From the NCBI GenBank assembly GCA_050008495.1, contig JBEKMN010000004.1:164008-228007 (forward strand): a stretch of 64,000 nucleotides of DNA. Direction: 5' to 3'. The notes below the pieces were generated by a model that ran no database searches, had not been told where the DNA came from, and saw nothing but the letters and a program-made list of their open reading frames with translations. Position 1 is the stretch's first letter; each line of letters begins with the position of its first letter. Below are positions 15,471-23,813 of this stretch, one piece after another. Both the position numbers and the translations under genes were made by a program. This DNA is from CAVROP01 sp050008495. Its GTDB lineage: Bacteria; Acidobacteriota; Terriglobia; UBA7540.

Positions 15471-16415
15471 ATGGCCATCAAGTCTTTTGACAAGGTCTGG
15501 CACAACGGCGAGTTTATCCATTGGAACGACGCCACCATCCATGTCGCATCGCACGTCGTCAGCTATGGTTCCTGCCTTTTTGAAGGCATTCGCTGCTACG
15601 ACACTCCGGCAGGCCCCAGCATCTTTCGTCTTAAAGAGCACACGGACCGGCTGGTGAATTCCTGCAAGATTTATCGCATGGAGCTCGACTTTACGCGGGA
15701 TCAGCTTTCCCAGGCGATGGTCGACCTGGTGCAAGTGAACGGCATCAAGCATTGTTACATTCGCCCGGTCGTCTTTCGGGGCTTCGGCGAAGTCGGCGTT
15801 AATCCCATGAAGAACCCCATCGAGATTTACCTGCTCGCCTGGGAGTGGGGAAAATACCTGGGCGACGAGGCCCTTCGCCAGGGAGTTGACGTCTGCATCT
15901 CCTCCTGGCAACGCATTGCGCCCAACACGCTGCCGGCCATCGCCAAGGCTGCCGCGAATTACATGAACTCCCAACTGATCAAGATGGAGGCGGTCACGAA
16001 CGGCTACGTGGAAGGCATCTCGCTGGATGCCTCGGGCCAGGTCAGCGAAGGAAGCGGTGAAAACCTCTTCTTGGTGCGGAGCGGGAAAATCGTCACGCCG
16101 CCGCTCTCTTCTTCGATCCTTCCCGGCATTACGCGCGATTCCGTCCTCACGCTCGCACAGGAACTTGGTTACCCGATCGTCGAGCAGGTCATCTCCCGCG
16201 AGATGCTTTACATCGCTGACGAAGTGTTCTTCACCGGCACCGCGGCGGAGATCACTCCGATTCGCTCCGTGGACCGCATCGTGGTGGGCAAGGGTGAGCC
16301 GGGCCCGATTACTCGCAGCCTTCAGGCTCGCTTCCTCGCGATTGTGCAGGGCCAGGCGGAGGACAAGTACGGCTGGCTCACGCTCTGTAACCAGCCCGTT
16401 GGCGCGGCGCGCTAG
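15471..16415 (+). CDS. ilvE: Branched-chain amino acid aminotransferase
   Basis: The 314-residue PLP fold-type IV enzyme exchanges amino groups between glutamate and the keto acids of Ile, Leu and Val. GGGAGGAAGGA precedes ATG 15471. Motifs: HVVSYGSCLFEGIRCY, a phosphate-site region IFRLKEHTDRLVNSCKIYRM, the PLP lysine Lys159 in AIAKAAANYMNSQL, EGISLDASGQVSEGSGENLF, and EVFFTGTAAEITPIRSVD with the TGTA phosphate-binding turn. Length and order match bacterial IlvE. It stands alone between repeat blocks. Confidence 0.95.
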   Translation: MAIKSFDKVWHNGEFIHWNDATIHVASHVVSYGSCLFEGIRCYDTPAGPSIFRLKEHTDRLVNSCKIYRMELDFTRDQLSQAMVDLVQVNGIKHCYIRPVVFRGFGEVGVNPMKNPIEIYLLAWEWGKYLGDEALRQGVDVCISSWQRIAPNTLPAIAKAAANYMNSQLIKMEAVTNGYVEGISLDASGQVSEGSGENLFLVRSGKIVTPPLSSSILPGITRDSVLTLAQELGYPIVEQVISREMLYIADEVFFTGTAAEITPIRSVDRIVVGKGEPGPITRSLQARFLAIVQGQAEDKYGWLTLCNQPVGAAR

Positions 16416-16443
16416 GGTAGCAGGCTCATGAGAAAACCGGCTC

Positions 16444-16559
16444 TGTCATTCTGAGCGAAGCGAAGAATCTGCATTTGTCCGCCTGAGCGAAGCGAAGAAT
16501 CTGCATTTGTCTGTTCCCGACCACGAACTGCAGATTCTTCGCTTCGCTCAGAATGACAG
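16444..16559. repeat. CATTCTGAGCGAAGCGAAG palindromic repeat, with a duplicated left arm
   Basis: TGTCATTCTGAGCGAAGCGA begins the block, a second copy of the CTGAGCGAAGCGAAGAATCT arm follows immediately, and GCAGATTCTTCGCTTCGCTC is the inverse arm at 16530. The same family is at 33322-33418, 34105-34199 and 61559-61654. No gene is seen. Confidence 0.85.
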
Positions 16560-16584
16560 CTGGTCGGGGGATCCGTCATCGGCA

Positions 16585-16656
16585 GTAGCGCTGACCTTTA
16601 GGTCAGCACTTGCCAACCTTCACGTGAGCACTTGCCGACCTGAAGGCCGGCGCTAC
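16585..16656. repeat. GTAGCGC...GCGCTAC palindromic repeat
   Basis: GTAGCGCTGACCTTTAGGTC at the left and GACCTGAAGGCCGGCGCTAC at the right form an imperfect inverted pair, each itself containing a smaller hairpin (GACCTTTAGGTC). The block lies directly before pilT. Confidence 0.65.
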
Positions 16657-16711
16657 GGCGCCCAGAATGACAGTTGGCCGGCGTTATTCATCCGCTGGCC
16701 AGAGAACAATC

Positions 16712-17863
16712 ATGGGCAGTGAACGAGTGACCGTTGACACCTTACTGCGGGTTGCCTGCGAGGAGGAGGCTTCCGACCTGCACTTGAAGGTGGGCAACTA
16801 TCCTTACATCCGCATCGACGGCGATCTCCGCGCCCTCGACCAATACGCGCACATCACTCCTGAAGACATGCTGGACTATGCGTTCAGCATCATGAACAGC
16901 CGCCAGAAGGCCAAGTTCAAGGAAAACACTGAAATCGATATGCCGTATGGCATCGCGGGTCTGGCGCGATTCCGGGTGAACATTTTTCAGCAGCGCGGCA
17001 ACGTCGGCATGATCTTCCGCGTGATTCCCTCGGATATTCGCACCTTCAGCGAACTTTCCCTGCCCAAGGTCATGGAGAAGATCTGCCAGGAAACCCGTGG
17101 CCTGGTGCTGGTGACCGGAACCACCAGTTCCGGCAAGTCAACCACTCTGGCGGCCATGGTCGATTACATCAATTCCACGCGCACCGAGCACATCATTACC
17201 ATCGAAGACCCCATCGAGTTCCTGCATCGCGATAAGAAAGGACTGGTGAGCCAGCGGGAAGTGGAAGTGGACAGCGCCAGTTTCGACACCGCCCTGCGCT
17301 CCGCTCTTCGCCAGGATCCCGACGTGATCCTGGTGGGTGAAATGCGCGACCTGGAAACCATGCAGACGGCGCTGCTGGCGGCGGAGACCGGCCACCTGGT
17401 TTTTTCCACCCTGCACACCACCGATGCCACCGAGACCGTGCAGCGCATCATCGCCGTCTTTGAGGCGGCCGAGCAGAAGCGAGTGCGCCTGCAATTGGCC
17501 AGCACGCTCAAGGCCGTCGTTTGTCAACGGCTGGTCAGGAAGAGCGACGGCATCGGGCGCGTGCCGGCGGTGGAAGTCCTGCTCTCCACCGAGTACATCC
17601 GGGATTGCATTGTCACCCCGGAAAAAACCCGTCTCATCCGGGAAGCCCTGGCTTCCGGCGCTTCCCAATACGGGATGCAGACCTTCGACCAGTCACTTTA
17701 TGAGCTCCACACTCATGGGCTGATCACTCTTGAGGAAGCCCTGGCAAATTCCTCCAATCCCGACGAGTTCAAGCTGCGCATCGCCGGCGTCCGAAGCACC
17801 GTGGATGCCACGCGCGACGCCATGGAAAGAGCCATTGAGGTGGAAAGGTTTGCGCAGAGATAA
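16712..17863 (+). CDS. pilT: Type IV pilus retraction/twitching ATPase, PilT family
   Basis: From ATG 16712 the product has 383 residues; earlier in-frame starts lie in repeat DNA. It is a hexameric secretion ATPase that drives pilus retraction. The PAS-like N-terminal part has ASDLHLKVGNYPYIRIDGDL. The RecA-like part has Walker A GTTSSGKS (136-143), Asp box EDPIEFLH near 165, Walker B VILVGEMRD (205-213), and His box AAETGHLVFSTLHTTDA (about 224-240). The retraction-type AIRNLIRE motif is altered to LIREALASGASQYGMQTFDQ. No pilin assembly genes adjoin it, which is normal for pilT. recX follows with a 14-base overlap. Confidence 0.94.
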   Translation: MGSERVTVDTLLRVACEEEASDLHLKVGNYPYIRIDGDLRALDQYAHITPEDMLDYAFSIMNSRQKAKFKENTEIDMPYGIAGLARFRVNIFQQRGNVGMIFRVIPSDIRTFSELSLPKVMEKICQETRGLVLVTGTTSSGKSTTLAAMVDYINSTRTEHIITIEDPIEFLHRDKKGLVSQREVEVDSASFDTALRSALRQDPDVILVGEMRDLETMQTALLAAETGHLVFSTLHTTDATETVQRIIAVFEAAEQKRVRLQLASTLKAVVCQRLVRKSDGIGRVPAVEVLLSTEYIRDCIVTPEKTRLIREALASGASQYGMQTFDQSLYELHTHGLITLEEALANSSNPDEFKLRIAGVRSTVDATRDAMERAIEVERFAQR

Positions 17864-18389
17864 GGGGGCCCCTCCAGACCCGCTCAACACAGCCCTGCGC
17901 ATGCTGGCCCGCCGTCCGTACTCCCTGGCCGAAATGCGTCGCGCGCTGGAGCGCAAGTTTCCAGATTCAGACCAAGTCCGCACGGCCATTGCCCGCCTTC
18001 GTGAACTCCACTACCTGGACGATCAGAAGTTCGCCGAACAATACGCTTCTTCGCTTGCCCGTAACCGCGCCTTTGGCCGCGGGCGCATCCGCCGCGAACT
18101 GAAAGCCAAGCTCGTGGACTACCGCCAGATTGAACCCGCCCTCTCACAAACCTTCCAAGAGACCAGCGAGCACGATCTGCTGGAACAGACTCTCGACAAG
18201 AAACTCCGCACCCTGCGCCTGCCCCTGACGCGCGCCAAGCTCGCTGCCCTTTGCAATAGCCTCGTGCGCCGCGGCTTCCGTGGCGACCAGATCATGAAGG
18301 CGGTTCGCGCGCGACCGGAACTGCACCCAGTCGCGGATGATGTCGCGGAGATGGGCTTGGAGAGCGAGGAAGAAAAGTCTGAGGGATAA
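17850..18389 (+). CDS. recX: Regulatory protein RecX
   Basis: The protein has about 179 residues and is built of three-helix repeats: LARRPYSLAEMRRALERKFP, then RLRELHYLDDQKFAEQYASS followed by RGRIRRELKAK, and LCNSLVRRGFRGDQIMKAVR. RecX binds RecA filaments and limits their extension. A TTG at 17850 after GAGGTGGAAAGG is a likely start and overlaps the end of pilT; another TTG 15 bases earlier is also possible. The order recX then alaS is common in bacteria and matches the recA-recX-alaS arrangement, although recA itself is not here. Confidence 0.88.
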   Translation: MRRDKGAPPDPLNTALRMLARRPYSLAEMRRALERKFPDSDQVRTAIARLRELHYLDDQKFAEQYASSLARNRAFGRGRIRRELKAKLVDYRQIEPALSQTFQETSEHDLLEQTLDKKLRTLRLPLTRAKLAALCNSLVRRGFRGDQIMKAVRARPELHPVADDVAEMGLESEEEKSEG

Positions 18390-18435
18390 AACGGGAATGT
18401 CTTTTTCCGCCGCCTATAAAAGCCAGTGCTCCAAA

Positions 18436-18660
18436 TTACGCTTCGGCCTCGACGGCAGGAATGTTTTCGAGGACCACGGTAGGCAAAGCGCCTTTACCCA
18501 AGACTTGCTTGGCGTCCAGGATTTCGATGCCCACCAGAGCTTCGCCTTCGCCGATGTTCAGGCTCACCTCATCCGTCAAGCGCAGCGTCCGGCATTGGAA
18601 CTCGCCCTCCAAGAGCCGGATGTAGAGAGCGTCGACCTCCGGGTCGTAGCTGATACGCAT
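18436..18660 (-). CDS. DUF2283 domain protein
   Basis: This 74-residue protein has the DUF2283 signature: it starts MRISYDPEVDALYIRL and continues TDEVSLNIGEGEALVGIEIL, followed by an acidic hydrophobic tail. The function is unknown. Genes of this family commonly follow a DUF4258 gene, a pairing often suspected to be toxin-antitoxin-like. Here the matching DUF4258 partner is present only as a 3' remnant just upstream, so this gene may have lost its partner. Confidence 0.85.
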   Translation of the reverse strand: MRISYDPEVDALYIRLLEGEFQCRTLRLTDEVSLNIGEGEALVGIEILDAKQVLGKGALPTVVLENIPAVEAEA

Positions 18661-18673
18661 GGCTTAGCTCCGT

Positions 18674-18793
18674 TCAAAAAAAGAATGTGTAAACCGTAAC
18701 CACAACAATTTCATTTTGCTCTTCCACGATGACCGGCGCAACCTGCTTGATCGCATAGCGGCGTCCTTGCCATAGCGCTTCACTATTTACGGT
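18674..18793 (-). pseudogene. 3' remnant of a DUF4258 gene
   Basis: The minus-strand frame ending at the TGA of 18674-18676 reads LWQGRRYAIKQVAPVIVEEQ and then IVVVTVYTFFF, the usual end of DUF4258 proteins. An in-frame stop at 18794-18796 bars any extension, and no start codon is found in the 39 open codons. The N-terminal half, with the family's His-Ala-x5-R-G region, is missing. Deletion next to the alaS start is the simplest explanation. It sits 13 bases before the DUF2283 gene, as expected for the intact pair. Confidence 0.65.
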
Positions 18794-18827
18794 TCATAAT
18801 TCATAATGAGTGTTCCGGTACCCAAAC

Positions 18828-21521
18828 ATGAAATCCAATGAAATAAGAAGCAGATTCTTGAGATTCTTCGAAGAACGCGCCCACCGCGTCCTGCCTTCCT
18901 CGTCGCTCGTCCCCGCGAATGACCCTACGCTGCTCTTCTCGAACGCGGGCATGAACCAGTTCAAGGACGTTTTCCTGGGCCGCGAGAAGCGGGATTACTC
19001 GCGCGCCACGACTTCCCAGAAGTGCGTGCGCGCGGGCGGCAAACACAATGACCTCGAGCAGGTCGGCCGCACCACGCGGCATCATACATTCTTCGAGATG
19101 CTGGGGAATTTTTCCTTCGGGGACTATTTCAAGAAGGAAGCCATTCCCTGGTCCTGGGAACTGGTCACCAAGGGCTATGCCGTTCCCATCGACAAGCTTT
19201 ACGTCACGGTGTTTCGCGAGGACGATGAGGCGGAGGAAATTTGGGCCAAGGACGTCGGCGTGGGGCGCGCCCGCATCTTCCGCATGGACGAGCACGACAA
19301 TTTCTGGGCCATGGGCGATACCGGCCCTTGCGGGCCGTGCTCGGAGATCCACTACGATCTGGGGCCTGCCGCCAGCAGTCTGGGACACACGGACTGCTCC
19401 TTCCCCTGCCCTCAGGACTGCGGCCGCTACGTTGAACTCTGGAACCTCGTCTTCATGCAGTTCAACCGCGACGAACAGGGCATCATGACTCCCCTGCCCC
19501 GACCCAGCATCGATACGGGCATGGGACTTGAACGCCTGGCTTCGGTGCTGCAAGGAAAGCTGTCGAACTTCGATACGGATTTGTTCCGGCCCCTGATCGA
19601 CGAAGCCGCGGCGCTGGCCAACGTTGAGTACGGCTCGAATCACGACACGGATGTTTCCCTGCGCATCATCGCTGACCACGCGCGCGCCACCACGTTCCTG
19701 ATCTCCGACGGCGTGCTGCCCTCCAACGAAGGCCGCGGCTATGTGCTGCGCCTCATCATGCGCCGCGCCTTGTACCACGGCCAGACGCTCGGGTTGAATG
19801 AGCCGTTCCTCTATAAGATGTCCGGCCACGTCGTGCAGATGATGAAGGACGCTTACCCGGAACTGGTCGTGGCGGAAACGCACGTGGCCAAGGCCGTCAA
19901 GCTCGAAGAAGAGCGGTACGCGCATACGACACGACTCGGACTCGAAAGGCTGAATGCGTTGCTGGGGGGGAGCGACTTGGGCGGGGGCGTTCTATCGGGT
20001 GAGGACCTTTTCAAGCTTCACGACACATTTGGCCTGCGCCCCGAATTCGTAGAGGACATTGTTCGAAGCCGGGGCGGGTCAGTGGACCGCGCCGGCTACG
20101 AAGCCGAAATGCAGAAGCAGCGCGAACGGGCTCGCGCCAGTTGGAAGGCGGTCGAGAAGAAGATCGCGTCGCCTGTGTTTTTGAAGCTGGCGGAAACGGG
20201 CAAGACGGTTTTTGATGGCTACGCCCAGACGACCTCCACGCACTGTCGCATTTTGGCTCTGATCTCGAGTAGGGGCGGTTCGCGAACCACCCCTACGGAG
20301 TCGTCGGCGACCAGCGTTGAGGCAGTCGGCGCGGGCGAGCAGGTTGAAATCGTTCTCGACCACACGCCTTTTTACGCCGAAGCGGGCGGGCAGGTAGGCG
20401 ACGTTGGCAAGCTCTTCGCTCCGGACGGTGACCGCGAAGTGGCGCACGTCACGGACACCTACTTTCCCGTGAGTGGCTTGATCGTTCACAAGGCCGAAGC
20501 GCGCGGCGCTCTGCGGGTCGGCGATATTGTGACAGCGAAAGTAGACGTTGAGCGGCGCGATGCCACCCGGCGCAACCATACGGCCACGCACCTCCTCCAC
20601 GCCTCATTGCGGAAAACCCTCGGCACGCACGTCAAGCAGGCAGGATCGCTGGTGGCGCCGGACCGCATGCGGTTCGACTTCACCCATTACGCGGCGCTGG
20701 ATGAGCAGGACTTGCTTGACATCGAGGACCTGGTGAACGAGGAGATCCTCAAGAACGAAGAGGTTGTCACGAAGGTCATGGACCTTGACGAGGCCGTGAA
20801 CACCGGCGCCATGGCGTTGTTTGGGGAGAAGTATGCCGACCAGGTGCGCGTGCTGACCATCGACGAGTTCTCGAAGGAGTTGTGCGGCGGCACGCACGTG
20901 CGGCGGACCGGAGACATTGGCCTGTTCAAGATCGTTTCGGAAGGTAGCGTAGCGGCGGGAACGCGACGCATTGAAGCGGTGACGGGCGAAGGCGTGCTGA
21001 AGCAACTGCGGCAGGCCAACGAGACGCTGGCGCTGCTGGCCGGCTCGTTGCGTGCCAAGCCCGATGAACTGCTGCCCGCGGTCGAGAAGCTCAGCGAGTC
21101 AGAAAAGAAGCTGCGCAAGGAACTCGAGGCGCAGCAGATGAAGCGCGCGGCTTCACAGGCCGGCGACTTAGCTAAAGAAGCGCAGGAAGTAAAGGGCGTG
21201 CGCGTGGTTTCGGCGCGCGTCGAGGTGACGGACCGCGCCGCGATGCGGCAGATGGTTGACGATCTGCGGGGGAAACTGCAATCCGGAGTGATTGTGCTGG
21301 GCAGCGTGGCCGACGGCAAGGTGAGCCTCATCGCAGCCGTCACCAAAGACCTTACGAACCGGCTCGACGCGGGTAAGATCGTAAAGCAGGCTGCGTCCTT
21401 TGTTGAGGGCAGCGGCGGCGGGCGCAAAGACCTGGCGGAAGCGGGCGGCAAAAACCCCGCGAAGCTCGATGAATCGATTCGGGCCGTCCCGTCGATCATC
21501 GAAGGCATGCTCAGTCAGTAA
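18828..21521 (+). CDS. alaS: Alanine--tRNA ligase
   Basis: The 897-residue class II synthetase charges tRNA-Ala and clears mischarged Ser and Gly. Catalytic-core blocks: FFEERAHRVLPSSSLVP, LLFSNAGMNQFKDVFLG, RHHTFFEMLGNFSFGDYFK, and GDTGPCGPCSEIHYD. The editing domain has the zinc ligands HTATHLLHASL and ELCGGTHV, and the C-terminal domain ends with GSGGGRKDLAEAGG. ATG 18828 is used because the family normally starts a few residues before EIRSRFL; the GTG at 18810 is possible. Residues about 474-495 (around SSRGGSRTTPTESS) are not family sequence and contain an inserted palindromic repeat, still in frame. The insertion lies at the junction between the aminoacylation and editing domains. Confidence 0.96.
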   Translation: MKSNEIRSRFLRFFEERAHRVLPSSSLVPANDPTLLFSNAGMNQFKDVFLGREKRDYSRATTSQKCVRAGGKHNDLEQVGRTTRHHTFFEMLGNFSFGDYFKKEAIPWSWELVTKGYAVPIDKLYVTVFREDDEAEEIWAKDVGVGRARIFRMDEHDNFWAMGDTGPCGPCSEIHYDLGPAASSLGHTDCSFPCPQDCGRYVELWNLVFMQFNRDEQGIMTPLPRPSIDTGMGLERLASVLQGKLSNFDTDLFRPLIDEAAALANVEYGSNHDTDVSLRIIADHARATTFLISDGVLPSNEGRGYVLRLIMRRALYHGQTLGLNEPFLYKMSGHVVQMMKDAYPELVVAETHVAKAVKLEEERYAHTTRLGLERLNALLGGSDLGGGVLSGEDLFKLHDTFGLRPEFVEDIVRSRGGSVDRAGYEAEMQKQRERARASWKAVEKKIASPVFLKLAETGKTVFDGYAQTTSTHCRILALISSRGGSRTTPTESSATSVEAVGAGEQVEIVLDHTPFYAEAGGQVGDVGKLFAPDGDREVAHVTDTYFPVSGLIVHKAEARGALRVGDIVTAKVDVERRDATRRNHTATHLLHASLRKTLGTHVKQAGSLVAPDRMRFDFTHYAALDEQDLLDIEDLVNEEILKNEEVVTKVMDLDEAVNTGAMALFGEKYADQVRVLTIDEFSKELCGGTHVRRTGDIGLFKIVSEGSVAAGTRRIEAVTGEGVLKQLRQANETLALLAGSLRAKPDELLPAVEKLSESEKKLRKELEAQQMKRAASQAGDLAKEAQEVKGVRVVSARVEVTDRAAMRQMVDDLRGKLQSGVIVLGSVADGKVSLIAAVTKDLTNRLDAGKIVKQAASFVEGSGGGRKDLAEAGGKNPAKLDESIRAVPSIIEGMLSQ
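20269..20296. repeat. GTAGGGG palindrome inserted in frame within alaS
   Basis: The arms GTAGGGG-x-GGTTCG and CGAACC-x-CCCCTAC are complementary except for one position. Full-length relatives in intergenic DNA at 32857-32921 and 40220-40271 share the GTAGGGG/CCCCTAC ends. In alaS the unit is read as about nine codons and the frame continues. Confidence 0.8.
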
Positions 21522-21532
21522 AAGCTTCTGTC

Positions 21533-21755
21533 ATTCCAAGTGGTCATGGGTCTTCGAGCCACCCAAAGGAATGAAAATCACCTACCTCGTCACCCCCGCG
21601 AAAGCGGGGGTCCATTCCGAGTGCGGAACACAATGGATTCCCGCTTGCGCGGGAATGACGTGATTTTCGAGAGGCGCAGCCGGGAATCTCACCCGCTGTG
21701 GCGCGGGCATCCTGCCCGCGAGTTCTTGCGGAGGCGAGAGGCCCGCGCCACATCT
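21533..21755. repeat. Three different palindromic repeats in tandem
   Basis: Unit 1 (21534-21575) contains GTGGTCATGGGTCTTCGAGCC and recurs at 29910-29949. Unit 2 (21586-21660) is the widespread CCCGCGAAAGCGGGGGTCC with GGATTCCCGCTTGCGCGGGA type. Unit 3 (21698-21753) has arms GTGGCGCGGGC and GCCCGCGCCAC. Together they fill the space after alaS; no gene is seen in it. Confidence 0.8.
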
Positions 21756-21842
21756 GTGCACAGGCAGCGCGTCGAGGCTTGCTTGCTCGTATCACCTTGG
21801 TAGCGTATCATGTGAGTAAGAGCGCTCTTTGAGGAGACTTTT

Positions 21843-22031
21843 ATGGGTTCGGCAAAGGAAGAGGTCCGCAGGATACTCGAACGGATTCCCGACAGCGCAT
21901 CCTTCGAGGATATCCAATACCACATCTACGTAAGGGAGAAGATTGATCGCGGTCTCGAAGATGTGAAGCAAGGACGCGTCATCGAACAAGCAGACGTGGA
22001 GCGCAGGATGCGGAAACGGACCGGAGAGTAA
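21843..22031 (+). CDS. Small antitoxin-like protein without an adjacent toxin
   Basis: This 62-residue charged helical protein starts at ATG 21843 with GAGGAG six bases upstream. The sequence DSASFEDIQYHIYVREKIDRG and the tail VIEQADVERRMRKRT resemble the small antitoxins paired with RelE/ParE-type toxins, in which a D-I-Q-Y-x-x-Y helix is common. No toxin frame follows in the 128 bases before gpmA, and none is seen upstream. It may be a solitary antitoxin or a small regulator. Confidence 0.7.
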   Translation: MGSAKEEVRRILERIPDSASFEDIQYHIYVREKIDRGLEDVKQGRVIEQADVERRMRKRTGE

Positions 22032-22100
22032 CTACCCAATTCCCCTGCAATGATTTCAAGAAGTCAGTCACCCACATCGCATAATCTCGTTCAACCCCGC

Positions 22101-22106
22101 TATAAT
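22101..22106 (+). promoter_or_regulatory. TATAAT -10 box upstream of gpmA
   Basis: A perfect TATAAT lies 54 bases before the gpmA start codon. No good -35 is seen at the proper distance, so it is only a candidate. Confidence 0.35.
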
Positions 22107-22159
22107 GATCCGTTCGATATGTTATGGCCAAGGGGCCGGATAAGGGAGGAAGCGCATTC

Positions 22160-22906
22160 ATGTACAAGGTCGTGTTATTAAGGCACGGAGAGAGTATTTG
22201 GAACAAAGAAAACCTGTTCACGGGCTGGACCGATGTTGGGTTGAGTGAGAAGGGCACGCAAGAGGCCATAGACGGTGGCCGGGAAATGAAGAAGCAAGGA
22301 TATGTCTTCGACATCGCTTTCACCTCGGTGTTGAAGCGCGCCATCAAAACCCTCTGGCTGGCGCTCGAGGAGTTGGACCAGATGTGGATTCCGGTCCAAA
22401 ACTCGTGGCGGCTCAACGAGCGCCATTATGGCGCGCTGCAAGGGCTGAACAAAGCCCAGACTGCCGAGAAGTTTGGCGAGGCCCAGGTGAAAATCTGGCG
22501 GCGCAGCTACGACATTCAACCGCCGGTCCTGACCCCGGATGACGATCGCTTTCCCGGCAAGGACCCGCGTTACGCAGATTTGAAGCCGGAAGAACTTCCA
22601 CTCACTGAGTGCTTGAAAGACACCGTGGCGCGCACGCTGCCTTACTGGCACGAGACCATTGCACCGACGGTGAGGTCCGGCAAGCGAGTGATCGTGGCCG
22701 CGCACGGCAACAGCCTGCGGGGACTCGTGAAATACCTCGACAACGTTTCCGACCAGGAGATTGTGGGATTAAACATCCCCACCGGCATTCCGCTGGTTTA
22801 CGAGCTTGATGACCGACTCAAGCCGCTCCGGCATTATTACCTGGGAGACCCGGAAGCCATTGCCAAAGCCGCCCAGGCAGTGGCCGACCAGGCGAAGCGG
22901 AAGTAA
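22160..22906 (+). CDS. gpmA: 2,3-bisphosphoglycerate-dependent phosphoglycerate mutase
   Basis: The 248-residue glycolytic enzyme interconverts 2- and 3-phosphoglycerate through a phosphohistidine. The catalytic histidine is His9 in LLRHGESIWN, followed by NLFTGWTDVGLSEKGTQEA. ERHYGALQGLNKAQTAEKFG and the second histidine region VIVAAHGNSLRGLVKYLD complete the family pattern. The start is ATG 22160, preceded by GGGAGGAAG; the open frame from 22124 lacks a ribosome site. Length matches the cofactor-dependent enzyme. Confidence 0.95.
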   Translation: MYKVVLLRHGESIWNKENLFTGWTDVGLSEKGTQEAIDGGREMKKQGYVFDIAFTSVLKRAIKTLWLALEELDQMWIPVQNSWRLNERHYGALQGLNKAQTAEKFGEAQVKIWRRSYDIQPPVLTPDDDRFPGKDPRYADLKPEELPLTECLKDTVARTLPYWHETIAPTVRSGKRVIVAAHGNSLRGLVKYLDNVSDQEIVGLNIPTGIPLVYELDDRLKPLRHYYLGDPEAIAKAAQAVADQAKRK

Positions 22907-22941
22907 GGCAGGAGTCAGAGCCTGAATCCCGAATCCTGCAT

Positions 22942-22970
22942 TTATTGCCACTTGACGGAAGTGTTATAAT
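22942..22970 (+). promoter_or_regulatory. Candidate promoter for the cell-wall hydrolase genes
   Basis: TTATTG (22942-22947), 17 bases, TATAAT (22965-22970). The -10 is perfect and the -35 is weak. It lies about 94 bases before the lytic transglycosylase start, leaving a leader with a purine-rich stretch. Confidence 0.45.
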
Positions 22971-23063
22971 CTCCCTAACCCTCGGGAGAGGCAGTGTGCC
23001 GAGGATGCGAAGATCTGGAGGGGATGAGTTTCCAAGGGCCGCGGTGGGCGGCTCTGGGGTGAT

Positions 23064-23774
23064 ATGCCTAACTGGACACAGTCCTGCGTGAAGGTTTCGG
23101 CTTGCCTGTTTTTGTGGGGTCTGGCGTTTTCTCTGCCGCTGTGGGCGGACGAGATTGTTACGATCACGGATCAAAGCGGCCGCAGAATTTTCATTAACAC
23201 GAGCGAGACTCACGCCAAAGGCAACTGGAAGACAAATGGCTCGCGTGCCAAGAGGACCGGCACGGCGACTGCTACGCCTGCCCCTACACCTACGCCTGAA
23301 ATCAGCAGCCTGGTTGAACGGTCCGCCGACCGCATGCGTGTTGACCCTCAGCTCGTTCACGCCATTATCAAAGTCGAATCCCAATACGACCCGCTGGCCC
23401 TCTCGAACAAGGGCGCTATGGGACTGATGCAACTTATTCCGGAGACGGCTCAGCGATTCGGGGTTGCGAACCCCTTTGATCCAAAGGACAACATTGAAGG
23501 TGGGGTAAGTTATTTAAGGCACCTTTTGGACATGTTTGGGGGCGATCTTCCTCGGTCGTTGGCGGCCTACAACGCTGGAGAAGGGGCTGTGCAGCGCTCC
23601 GGCGGAATACCTTCGTATACCGAAACTCAAGATTACGTACGAAAGGTCACCCACATTTATCAGTCAGCATCAGGTCAGACGGGGGCGCAAGCTGCCGGGT
23701 ACAAGGCTCCGGTGGCGCCCATCGTTCGTTATGTCGATGAACGAGGCGAAGTACACTACTCCAATGTGGAATGA
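23064..23774 (+). CDS. Secreted lytic transglycosylase (SLT domain) with a C-terminal DUF4124-like motif
   Basis: A 236-residue protein with signal peptide (VSACLFLWGLAFSLPLWA), it cleaves peptidoglycan glycan strands. Near the start of the mature part is VTITDQSGRRIFIN. A Pro/Thr linker follows, then the SLT/LysM-free catalytic domain: VHAIIKVESQYDPLALSNKG with the catalytic Glu, GLMQLIPETAQRFGV, and AAYNAGEGAVQRSGGIPSY. The end, VRYVDERGEVHYSN, resembles DUF4124-type ends. The amidase gene starts within 40 bases, so the two wall enzymes are probably one operon. Confidence 0.92.
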   Translation: MPNWTQSCVKVSACLFLWGLAFSLPLWADEIVTITDQSGRRIFINTSETHAKGNWKTNGSRAKRTGTATATPAPTPTPEISSLVERSADRMRVDPQLVHAIIKVESQYDPLALSNKGAMGLMQLIPETAQRFGVANPFDPKDNIEGGVSYLRHLLDMFGGDLPRSLAAYNAGEGAVQRSGGIPSYTETQDYVRKVTHIYQSASGQTGAQAAGYKAPVAPIVRYVDERGEVHYSNVE

Positions 23775-23813
23775 TTCGGGTTGATCGAAGTTAGCTGTCC
23801 ATCTTTCGGAGAA

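Noticed and set aside
18801..19925. 374-residue minus-strand frame
   Set aside because: Antisense of alaS, whose catalytic motifs are unambiguous.
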